Of a DNA stretch of 12,459 nucleotides, positions 6,853 to 12,123 are shown in pieces. The position numbers and the translations under genes were made by a program. The DNA lies in assembly GCA_002788475.1 (NCBI GenBank), contig PFRK01000026.1:1-12459 (forward strand), in the 5' to 3' direction. The notes under the pieces are model-generated. The model had not been told where the DNA came from and made no database searches. It worked only from the letters and a program-made list of their open reading frames with translations. This stretch comes from Candidatus Nomurabacteria bacterium CG_4_9_14_0_2_um_filter_32_10. GTDB lineage: Bacteria; Patescibacteriota; Minisyncoccia; Phycocordibacterales; UBA9973. Numbering within the stretch: the first letter of the stretch is position 1; each line of letters starts with the position of its first letter.

Positions 6853-7860
6853 ATGGTAAAAGATGAAAAAATAGTGCTTACAGGTGATCGCCCAACAGGC
6901 AAACTTCATTTGGGTCATTTTGTCGGGTCTATTCAAAATAGAGTAAAACTTCAGAATGAGGCTGATAAATCTTTTTATATGATTGCAGATATTCAAGCTC
7001 TTACATCAAATGCAGATAATCCCAAGAAAGTTAGGGATAATGTGTTAGAGGTGGCATTAGACAATTTAGCTTGTGGGCTTGATCCTAAAAAAACAACTAT
7101 GTTTATACAATCAGAAATTCCAGAAATTGCTGAGCTTACAGTTTTGTTTTTAAATTTAGTGACTCTTGCTCGATTAAAAAGAAATCCAACAGTAAAAGAT
7201 GAAATGAAAGATAAGGGTTATGGTGAAGATGTACCTGCGGGATTTTTAATGCATCCAATTTCTCAAGCTGCAGATATTTTATTTTGTAAAAGTACCATAG
7301 TACCAGTCGGGGAAGATCAAAAACCAATGATTGAACAGACAAATGAAATTGTGGATGATTTTAATCGTTTTTATGGAGAAACTTTCAATCATGTCAAACA
7401 TTTAGTAGGAAATACTCCAAGATTAGTTGGTATTGATGGAAGTTCTAAAATGGGTAAATCTTTGAATAACGCGATTTATCTTTCTGATAGTTATGAAGAA
7501 ATTTCGAAAAAAGTTATGGATATGTATACCGACCCGAACCATATCCATGTTGAAGATAGAGGAAAAGTTGAAGGTAATGTTGTATTTACCTATTTAGATA
7601 TTTTTGATGAAGATAAGAAAGAAGTTTCAGAATTAAAAAAACAATATGAAAAGGGTGGATTGGGTGATGTTGTTATTAAAAAAAGATTAATAGAAGTTTT
7701 AGAAAAATTAATAAAACCGATTCGTGAAAAAAGAGAAAAATTAGCAGAAAATCCTAAAGCTATAATGAAAATATTAGAAGAAGGAACAATGTATGCTAAG
7801 AAAATAGCAAAAGAAACAATGTTAGAAGTTCGTAAGGCTGTAAAAATTGATTATTTTTAA
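6853..7860 (+). CDS. trpS: Tryptophanyl-tRNA synthetase
   Basis: Class I synthetase that charges tRNA-Trp. The 335-residue length is typical for bacterial TrpRS. The HIGH signature is PTGKLHLGH (14-22) and the KMSKS signature is KMGKS (199-203). The family blocks VPVGEDQKPMIEQTNEI (150-166) and VPAGFLMHPISQAADIL (127-143) are present. The ATG at 6853 follows an extended -10 by six nt. Two nt separate its stop from the trpR ATG, so trpS and trpR are almost certainly one transcript. This puts the enzyme that consumes Trp next to the repressor that senses it. Confidence 0.97.
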   Translation: MVKDEKIVLTGDRPTGKLHLGHFVGSIQNRVKLQNEADKSFYMIADIQALTSNADNPKKVRDNVLEVALDNLACGLDPKKTTMFIQSEIPEIAELTVLFLNLVTLARLKRNPTVKDEMKDKGYGEDVPAGFLMHPISQAADILFCKSTIVPVGEDQKPMIEQTNEIVDDFNRFYGETFNHVKHLVGNTPRLVGIDGSSKMGKSLNNAIYLSDSYEEISKKVMDMYTDPNHIHVEDRGKVEGNVVFTYLDIFDEDKKEVSELKKQYEKGGLGDVVIKKRLIEVLEKLIKPIREKREKLAENPKAIMKILEEGTMYAKKIAKETMLEVRKAVKIDYF

Positions 7861-7862
7861 AA

Positions 7863-8156
7863 ATGTTTATGAAAAATAATTCTGAACAATATAAAAAAGA
7901 AATTATTGAAGTGATTTATAAGATTTCTAAAGATAAAGAACTTTTAGGAGATTTTATAAAAGAAATATTAACTCCTCGAGAATTTGATAATATTGGTGTT
8001 CGTTGGCAAATAGTGAAACGTATAGCAAAAGGGGAACATCATCAAGCTATTGCTGAAGACTTACATTTAGGAGTAGCGACTGTTACTCGTGGATCACGTG
8101 AAATGCGTAAGAAAAATGGTGGATTTAGGAGAGCCTTAAAAGTTATCCACAGATAA
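7863..8156 (+). CDS. trpR: Trp repressor (TrpR family)
   Basis: A 97-residue all-helical DNA-binding protein. It matches true TrpR rather than the YerC/YecD branch. ILTPRE (35-40) matches the enterobacterial LTPDE, and NIGVRWQIVKRIAKGE (43-58) matches LGTRVRIVEELLRGE. The helix-turn-helix ends in GVATVTRGSREM (70-81), against GIATITRGSNSL. The residues that hold L-Trp in E. coli correspond to Thr37, Arg47, Arg76 and Gly77 here, all kept; E. coli Ser88 is Glu80 here. An in-frame ATG at 7869 is an alternative start. The gene follows trpS by two nt. A trp-operator-like palindrome starts 33 nt after its stop, ahead of trpB. It is predicted to bind there as a Trp-loaded dimer. Confidence 0.9.
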   Translation: MFMKNNSEQYKKEIIEVIYKISKDKELLGDFIKEILTPREFDNIGVRWQIVKRIAKGEHHQAIAEDLHLGVATVTRGSREMRKKNGGFRRALKVIHR

Positions 8157-8187
8157 TTTATTTTAGCTATTGTTTTTATTTTTTATA

Positions 8188-8193
8188 TATACT
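8188..8193 (+). promoter_or_regulatory. Probable -10 box of the trpB leader transcript
   Basis: TATACT at 8188-8193 overlaps the left half of the trp operator and is the same hexamer as the aspS -10. A start near 8200 would put the leader-peptide ATG (8205) about five nt into the RNA, matching the near-leaderless style of the core genes. The -35 is not clear: TTGTTT at 8170-8175 is too close. The placement is therefore inferred. Confidence 0.45.
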
Positions 8194-8206
8194 AGCATAC
8201 TAGTAT
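8189..8206. promoter_or_regulatory. trpO: Trp operator (TrpR binding site) upstream of trpB
   Basis: The 18 bases ATACTAGCATACTAGTAT form a palindrome whose 7-bp arms (ATACTAG / CTAGTAT) surround CATA. CTAG-n4-CTAG is the signature of the E. coli trp operator. By my own count the site matches 13 of 18 positions of the symmetrical form GTACTAGTTAACTAGTAC. It lies between trpR and trpB and overlaps both the likely -10 and the leader ATG, so bound TrpR would block transcription. The right half is also a perfect 12-bp palindrome on its own (8196-8207). Confidence 0.8.
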
Positions 8207-8282
8207 GTTGATATTAAATAGATTGCAAATAAATAGATTTTGGTGGCGCATAAATGATTTTATTTTTGCGTTATTTCGGTGA
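8205..8282 (+). CDS. trpL: trp leader peptide with tandem Trp codons
   Basis: A 25-codon ORF begins with the ATG at the right end of the operator and ends with TGA at 8280-8282. Codons 13 and 14 (8241-8246) are TGG TGG, within NRFWWRIND; E. coli trpL has GWWRTS. TGG is rare in such AT-rich DNA, and tandem Trp codons ahead of trpB are the hallmark of a ribosome-stalling leader. The Trp codons sit directly before the first attenuator stem (8247-8256), and the stop codon lies directly after the second segment (8263-8277). No Shine-Dalgarno is seen; initiation would be leaderless or nearly so, like the neighbours. The ORF length alone would not be significant. Confidence 0.75.
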   Translation: MLILNRLQINRFWWRINDFIFALFR

Positions 8283-8343
8283 TTTTTTTAGTTTTATTAA
8301 TTAAAAGAATTTTTTAGAAAGAACGTAAAAAATGTTCTTTTTT
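8247..8343 (+). promoter_or_regulatory. trp attenuator (pause hairpin, antiterminator, terminator)
   Basis: Four segments give three competing structures. The 1:2 hairpin pairs 8247-8256 with 8261-8270 (nine pairs including one G-U, one mismatch). The 2:3 antiterminator pairs 8263-8277 with 8317-8331 (fourteen pairs, one A-G mismatch). The 3:4 terminator pairs 8318-8326 with 8332-8340 around AAAAA, and a T-run at 8338-8343 follows. A ribosome stalled at the Trp codons (8241-8246) would cover segment 1, free segment 2 and allow antitermination. A ribosome at the stop codon (8280) would cover segment 2 and let the terminator form. The terminator stem is AT-rich, so its strength is uncertain. 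Confidence 0.7.
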
Positions 8344-8370
8344 ATTGTTTATTATCTTTAAAAAAATTAT

Positions 8371-9579
8371 ATGAAAAAAAATAAAAAATTATTAAAAAAT
8401 TTACCAAATAAAGAAGGTTATTATGGTTCATTTGGTGGGCAATTTATTCCACCAGAATTGAAAAAACCATTAGAGGAAATAGAGAAAGAATATTTAAAAG
8501 CAAAAAAAGATATTAATTTTCAAAATGAATATAATGATTTACTTAAAAATTATGTTGGACGTCCTTCGCCATTATATTTTGCAAAAAATTTAACAAAAAA
8601 ACTTGGTGGTGCAAAAATTTATTTAAAACGTGAAGATTTAAACCATACTGGTGCACATAAAATAAATCATTGTATCGGAGAAGCTTTGCTTGCAAAAAGA
8701 ATGGGTAAGAAAAAACTTTTAGCAGAAACTGGTGCTGGGCAACATGGAGTTGCATTAGCTACTGCGGCAGCTATAGTTGGATTACCGTGTGAAATTCATA
8801 TGGGTTCTATTGATATAGTAAAAGAATATCCAAATGTAATTCGTATGAAATTACTTGGAGCAAAAATTGTAGAAGTTAATACTGGTGGAAAATGTCTTAA
8901 AGATGCTGTTGATAGTGCTTTTTCACAATTTATGAATGAATATCAGACTACATTTTTTACAATAGGATCTGTAGTTGGGCCTCATCCGTATCCTATGATA
9001 GTGAAAGATTTTCAATCAATTGTTGGAAAAGAAGCAAAAAAACAAATTATAAAAAAAGAAGGTAGATTACCAGATTATATAATTGGTTGTGTGGGAGGAG
9101 GTTCTAATGCTATTGGTTTATTTAACGAATTTCTTGATGATGAAGTTGAGCTTATTGGAGTTGAACCAGCTGGAAAAGGTACAGCTGTTGGTCAACATGC
9201 TGCGACTATTACATATGGTTCAGAAGGAATAATTCATGGAATGAAGACTATTGTTTTACAAAATAAAGAAGGAAAACCAAATCCGGTACATTCAATAGCT
9301 TCAGGTTTAGATTATCCTGGAGTAGGTCCAATACATGCATATTTAAAAAATATTGGTAGAGTAAAATATACTTCTGTTTCTGATAAGGAAACATTAGATG
9401 CTTTTGTCGAGTTATCTAAAATTGAAGGAATTATACCAGCTCTTGAAAGTTCTCATGCAATAGCAGAAGTAATAAAATTAGCACCAACGTTGGATAAAAA
9501 TAAAATTATAATTGTAAATCTTTCTGGTCGTGGAGATAAAGACATAGATTATGTTGTTAAATTATTAAAAATTAATTAA
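8371..9579 (+). CDS. trpB: Tryptophan synthase beta subunit
   Basis: PLP enzyme that joins indole and serine to make L-Trp. The 402-residue length is standard. The PLP lysine is Lys97 in HTGAHKIN (92-99), and the catalytic glutamate is Glu119 in AETGAGQHG. The phosphate loop is GGGSN (242-246). GVGPIHAYL (317-325) and NLSGRGDKD (383-391, with the PLP-ring Ser385) are in place. After the lysine the protein reads NHCIGEALLAKRM, where most TrpA-paired TrpB proteins have NNALGQALLAKRM. No trpA or other trp biosynthetic gene is near, so the likely role is Trp synthesis from free indole. A second start signal may exist: TATTAT at 8350-8355. No Shine-Dalgarno is seen. Expression is predicted to be under the operator and attenuator upstream. 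Confidence 0.96.
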   Translation: MKKNKKLLKNLPNKEGYYGSFGGQFIPPELKKPLEEIEKEYLKAKKDINFQNEYNDLLKNYVGRPSPLYFAKNLTKKLGGAKIYLKREDLNHTGAHKINHCIGEALLAKRMGKKKLLAETGAGQHGVALATAAAIVGLPCEIHMGSIDIVKEYPNVIRMKLLGAKIVEVNTGGKCLKDAVDSAFSQFMNEYQTTFFTIGSVVGPHPYPMIVKDFQSIVGKEAKKQIIKKEGRLPDYIIGCVGGGSNAIGLFNEFLDDEVELIGVEPAGKGTAVGQHAATITYGSEGIIHGMKTIVLQNKEGKPNPVHSIASGLDYPGVGPIHAYLKNIGRVKYTSVSDKETLDAFVELSKIEGIIPALESSHAIAEVIKLAPTLDKNKIIIVNLSGRGDKDIDYVVKLLKIN

Positions 9580-9602
9580 TATTAGTTTTCCACACATTTT
9601 TA

Positions 9603-9630
9603 TTGTAGTTTAAAATATTTATGTTATGAT
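9603..9630 (+). promoter_or_regulatory. Promoter of the second leader region
   Basis: TTGTAG at 9603-9608 and TATGAT at 9625-9630 are spaced by 16 nt, with TG at 9622-9623 extending the -10. Transcription would start near 9637, a few nt before a 26-codon ORF. Confidence 0.55.
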
Positions 9631-9642
9631 AAAAATTCAGAT

Positions 9643-9723
9643 ATGAAAAGTTTACGAAATATAAAGATTAATAGTTTCTTTTATCTTACTTTTATTAAAA
9701 GGGAGCTATTTGTTTTTGTATAA
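9643..9723 (+). CDS. Short Phe-rich leader ORF, possible attenuator peptide
   Basis: A 26-codon ORF (ATG 9643, TAA 9721-9723) starts about 6 nt after the predicted transcription start. It contains five Phe and one Tyr, including NSFFYLTF at codons 10-17 (Phe-Phe-Tyr at 9676-9684), then LFVFV at the end. The composition recalls Phe leader peptides such as PheL and PheM. Phe is common by chance in AT-rich DNA, so composition alone is weak evidence. The better argument is position. The last seven codons are one arm of a long hairpin whose other arm also forms part of a terminator. The downstream gene is not a recognised Phe gene. Confidence 0.4.
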   Translation: MKSLRNIKINSFFYLTFIKRELFVFV

Positions 9724-9786
9724 AGTTAATTAAATTAAAAATACAAAACAAAAATGGCTCCGAGTAAAATTGAAGCCATTTTTTTT
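9702..9786 (+). terminator. Attenuator-like pair: antiterminator and intrinsic terminator
   Basis: The terminator stem is aaaaatggct (9750-9759) with agccattttt (9774-9783), a perfect 10 bp with a 14-nt loop and a T-run of eight at 9779-9786. The strand 9741-9761 can instead pair with 9702-9721 (ggagctatt... with ...aatggctcc), about 18 pairs with small bulges. The two folds are mutually exclusive. The antiterminator arm lies in the last codons of the short ORF, so a ribosome finishing that ORF would favour termination. It could also simply terminate trpB-proximal transcription. Confidence 0.6.
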
Positions 9787-9892
9787 GGGTTGATGTATGT
9801 ATTCATAATCTTTAGGAATATATGCACCAGCCTTAAATAAATAAATGTTTTGAGGTGTGGATAGTTCATCACAAAAAATATAGGAGAGTGTT

Positions 9893-10078
9893 ATGCAAAA
9901 AATGTTTAATTCTTCATTCGGGGGAGATGGTTTTTCTCCTCTTATTAGTAAAGAAGATAAGGAAGAAATAATTTCTTCCTTATCTTCTAATAAAGAGGAG
10001 AAGGGTTTAAAAAAACCTGAAAGAAAAAAAAAATTTAAAAAACCCACAAAAGAAAAGAAAGAAAAATTATTACTTTAG
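9893..10078 (+). CDS. Small lysine-rich hypothetical protein
   Basis: I do not recognise this 61-residue protein. Residues 1-18 are mixed and Gly/Ser-rich. Residues 20-31 (EDKEEIISSLSS) are encoded by the arms and loop of a large palindrome. The remainder is strongly basic (KPERKKKFKKPTKEKK), with no membrane span or known motif. Unlike the housekeeping genes it has a good Shine-Dalgarno, AGGAG at 9882-9886, six nt before the ATG, which is the main evidence for translation. It lies after the attenuator-like leader and is followed by a terminator at 10126-10158. The basic tail suggests nucleic-acid binding but could be low-complexity drift. The locus may instead be mainly a structured RNA or palindromic element that happens to be open. 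Confidence 0.5.
   Translation: MQKMFNSSFGGDGFSPLISKEDKEEIISSLSSNKEEKGLKKPERKKKFKKPTKEKKEKLLL
9934..10002. repeat. About 70-bp near-perfect inverted repeat inside the 61-codon gene
   Basis: The inner arms are 9952-9968 and 9972-9988, a perfect 17-bp stem with a 3-nt loop. The outer arms are 9934-9948 (ttctcctcttattag) and 9987-10002, complementary apart from one extra base. Because of the symmetry both strands encode the peptide EDKEEIISSLSS. It has no T-run and lies within a translated frame, so it is not a standard terminator. Confidence 0.8.
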
Positions 10079-10125
10079 TAATGATATCAATATATCTTAA
10101 TTTTTCTTTTGTATAAAAGGATTTA

Positions 10126-10158
10126 CGGCAGGGAATATTTATATTTTCTGCTGTTTTT
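10126..10158 (+). terminator. Intrinsic terminator after the small gene
   Basis: Positions 10126-10137 pair with 10142-10153 (12 pairs, three of them G-U) around the loop TTTA, followed by T5 at 10154-10158. It lies about 50 nt after the small gene's stop and just ahead of the next promoter. Confidence 0.6.
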
Positions 10159-10164
10159 ATTTAT

Positions 10165-10193
10165 TTGACAAAATATTAAGTTTTATGTATTAT
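10165..10193 (+). promoter_or_regulatory. Consensus promoter of the broken PRPP synthetase gene
   Basis: A perfect TTGACA at 10165-10170 is followed after 17 nt by TATTAT at 10188-10193. This is the best sigma-70-type promoter in the window. Transcription would start near 10200, giving a leader of about 40 nt with AGGAG at 10229-10233, six nt before the ATG at 10240. Confidence 0.75.
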
Positions 10194-10239
10194 GAAAATA
10201 GTTAAATGTTTTTTTGTTAAATAAATTTAGGAGTCTGTA

Positions 10240-10650
10240 ATGGATTCAAATAATCCTTATCCAATGAAAATCTTCGGTAATCCGAATGGATTAAATACTA
10301 TTCTTTTTAAAGAGATAGTTAGCTTGTTAGGCAAAGAACCTGGGAAAGTTTCTTATAATGAATTTTCTGACGGTGAATGCTTGTGGCATCACGAAGAATC
10401 AATTCGTGACTGTGATGTCTATTATTTTTTTCAGCCAAGGTTTGGGAAAAAAGAGGAACTGAGCTTTGATTTAGATCTTGCGGAAACGATGATTTTTTCT
10501 CTAAAATAGGGAGAGCCAAACAGGATAACTATTATTATTCCTTGTCTTCCTTATGCAAGGCAAGACAGGCCCTCAAATTTTGGTAACCTTCACAACGGCG
10601 AATCTATTACTTATTTGTCAAAAAATGGAGATTCATCGTTAGTATTTTGA
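10240..10650 (+). pseudogene. prs: Truncated ribose-phosphate pyrophosphokinase with an in-frame stop
   Basis: The first 89 codons resemble the N-terminal domain of PRPP synthetase: MKIFGNPNG at the start, then YNEFSDGE, EESIRDCDVYYFFQP and AETMIFSLK. A TAG at 10507-10509 interrupts the frame. The same frame then continues as GEPNRITIIIPCLPYARQDRPSNF, the next conserved block of the family, and ends at TGA 10648-10650. No frameshift is needed to join the two parts. The remaining half of the enzyme, including the flexible catalytic loop and the PRPP-binding loop, is missing because aspS starts at 10711. With about 136 sense codons against roughly 300, it cannot be an active synthetase. The promoter and Shine-Dalgarno are intact, which suggests recent decay. 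A TAG readthrough (a CAG to TAG change is the simplest origin) would still give only a fragment. Confidence 0.8.
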
Positions 10651-10695
10651 GAAGTTGTAGCAATATGACTCCTCTTTTTTATTTTATCTTTTTTA

Positions 10696-10704
10696 TGATA
10701 TACT
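10696..10704 (+). promoter_or_regulatory. Extended -10 box of aspS, predicted leaderless
   Basis: TG at 10696-10697 and TATACT at 10699-10704 lie six nt before the aspS ATG. The -35 region is T-rich without a clear match. Transcription should start at or beside the start codon. Confidence 0.6.
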
Positions 10705-10710
10705 TTTTGG

Positions 10711-12105
10711 ATGAAAGATAGAATTTATATTAAAGATTTAAAAGAAAATATTGGAAAGGAGGTGATAGTGGCTGGTTGGGTGAATATTAGACGTGATCAA
10801 GGCAAGATGGTGTTTTTTGATATGCGTGATATGACAGGTCTAGTACAATGTGTCGCTTTACCGAGTCGTATAGATGTTATAGAAAAAGCAAAAGAAATTC
10901 GTCCAGAATGGGTTTTGAAGCTCACAGGTCTAGTCAATAAGCGCCCAGATAAAAATATTAAAATGGATGTATTAAATGGTGAATTAGAGCTTGAAGTCAC
11001 TAATGTTGAAATTTTAAACAAGGCAGAAACCACGCCTTTTCAAATAAATGAAAATTCTATCGGAGTCAATGAAGATCTCAGAATGAAATATAAGTATTTG
11101 GATTTACGAACAGAAAGAATGCAAAAAAATATTAGAATGCGAGATAAAATAATTTCTTTTTTTCGAGATTATATGCACAAGAATGACTTTATTGAAATTG
11201 AAACACCAATACTTATGAAAGGTACTCCTGAAGGTTCACGTGAATATGTTGTACCATCTAGATTATTTAGTGGACAGTTTTATGTGCTTCCGCAATCTCC
11301 TCAGCAATTTAAACAACTCTGCATGGTTGCTGGTTTTGAAAAATATTTTCAAGTCGCACGTTGTATGCGTGACGAAGACACAAGAGGTGATAGACAGCCA
11401 GAATTTACCCAACTTGATTTTGAAATGTCTTTCGTGACTCAAGAAGAAGTTCTTGAATATACAGAAGCGATGTTTATTGAACTTGTAAAAAATGTATATC
11501 CAGAAAAGAAAATTAATAAAATACCTTTTCCACGTATTTCTTATAAAGAATCAATAGAAAAATATGGTTCAGACAAACCAGATTTGCGTGTAGATAAAAA
11601 TGATCCTAACGAACTTGCATTTGTGTGGATTCTTGATTTTCCAATGTTTGAAAAAAATGATGAAGGGGAGTTGCAAGCGGTGCATCATCCTTTCTGTTCA
11701 ATTAAAGATGAAGATAAAGAGAAGTTTTTGAAGGGGGAAGATTTATTTTCTATCCGTGCAAATGCTTATGATTTGGTACTAAATGGTTATGAACTTTCTT
11801 CTGGGTCTATTCGTATTCATGAAAAAGAAATACAAAAACAAGTCTTTAAACTTTTAAATATAGGAGAAGAGGAACAAAAGAAAAAATTTGGACATATGTT
11901 AGAAGCATTTACTTATGGAGCACCTCCACATGGTGGTTTCGCCCCTGGTATAGATCGTATAGTGATGATTCTTCAAAATGAACCAAATATTCGCGAAGTC
12001 ATTGCTTTTCCAAAGACAGGTGAAGGTAAAGATTTAATGATGGGTTCTCCCGCAGAAATTTCAGAGAAACAACTGAAAGAGTTAGGAATAAAACTTTCTA
12101 AATAA
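10711..12105 (+). CDS. aspS: Aspartyl-tRNA synthetase lacking the GAD domain
   Basis: Class IIb synthetase that charges tRNA-Asp. The N-terminal OB-fold anticodon-binding domain includes GWVNIRRDQGKMVFFDMRD (22-40). Motif 1 is in the IETPILMKGTPEGSREYVVPSR region (163-184). Motif 2 is RCMRDEDTRGDRQPEFTQLD (217-236), and motif 3 is PHGGFAPGIDRIVM (406-419). Bacterial AspRS is usually near 590 residues because a GAD domain follows GSDKPDLR. Here that block (286-293) is followed after seven residues by ELAFVWILDFPMFE (301-314), so the protein has only 464 residues. The junction is clean and the frame intact, so this is a compact form rather than a deletion mutant. The position after RRD, where bacterial enzymes often have Leu or His, is Gln30, so whether it also charges tRNA-Asn cannot be read off. 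Confidence 0.96.
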   Translation: MKDRIYIKDLKENIGKEVIVAGWVNIRRDQGKMVFFDMRDMTGLVQCVALPSRIDVIEKAKEIRPEWVLKLTGLVNKRPDKNIKMDVLNGELELEVTNVEILNKAETTPFQINENSIGVNEDLRMKYKYLDLRTERMQKNIRMRDKIISFFRDYMHKNDFIEIETPILMKGTPEGSREYVVPSRLFSGQFYVLPQSPQQFKQLCMVAGFEKYFQVARCMRDEDTRGDRQPEFTQLDFEMSFVTQEEVLEYTEAMFIELVKNVYPEKKINKIPFPRISYKESIEKYGSDKPDLRVDKNDPNELAFVWILDFPMFEKNDEGELQAVHHPFCSIKDEDKEKFLKGEDLFSIRANAYDLVLNGYELSSGSIRIHEKEIQKQVFKLLNIGEEEQKKKFGHMLEAFTYGAPPHGGFAPGIDRIVMILQNEPNIREVIAFPKTGEGKDLMMGSPAEISEKQLKELGIKLSK

Positions 12106-12123
12106 TTTTTTAAATTTTATTTT

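Noticed and set aside
8143..8151. Perfect DnaA box TTATCCACA at the end of trpR, and a variant TTTTCCACA at 9586-9594
   Set aside because: Only two boxes about 1.4 kb apart, one within coding sequence; no cluster, no dnaA or dnaN and no AT-rich unwinding pattern, so not an origin.
9763..9834. Minus-strand frame reading AYIPKDYEYIHQPKKNGFNF, faintly like the KDYI-x-PK-x-NGY block of RelA/SpoT
   Set aside because: The match is short, lacks the following SLH, and overlaps the terminator and leader; probably chance.
9893..10047. Minus-strand open frame with the same EDKEEIISSLSS peptide as the plus-strand gene
   Set aside because: It is open only because of the palindrome; the Shine-Dalgarno and start lie on the plus strand.
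10384..10415. Small nested inverted repeats (catcac...gtgatg and tcacgaa...ttcgtga) inside the PRPP synthetase relic, and a bulged stem near 10540-10569
   Set aside because: They fall on conserved family residues (HHEESIRD, PCLPYARQD), so ordinary coding constraint is the simpler explanation.
10507..10509. TAG as a sense codon (recoded genome)
   Set aside because: No intact gene here uses TAG or TGA internally, and the gene is truncated downstream anyway, so pseudogene decay is simpler.
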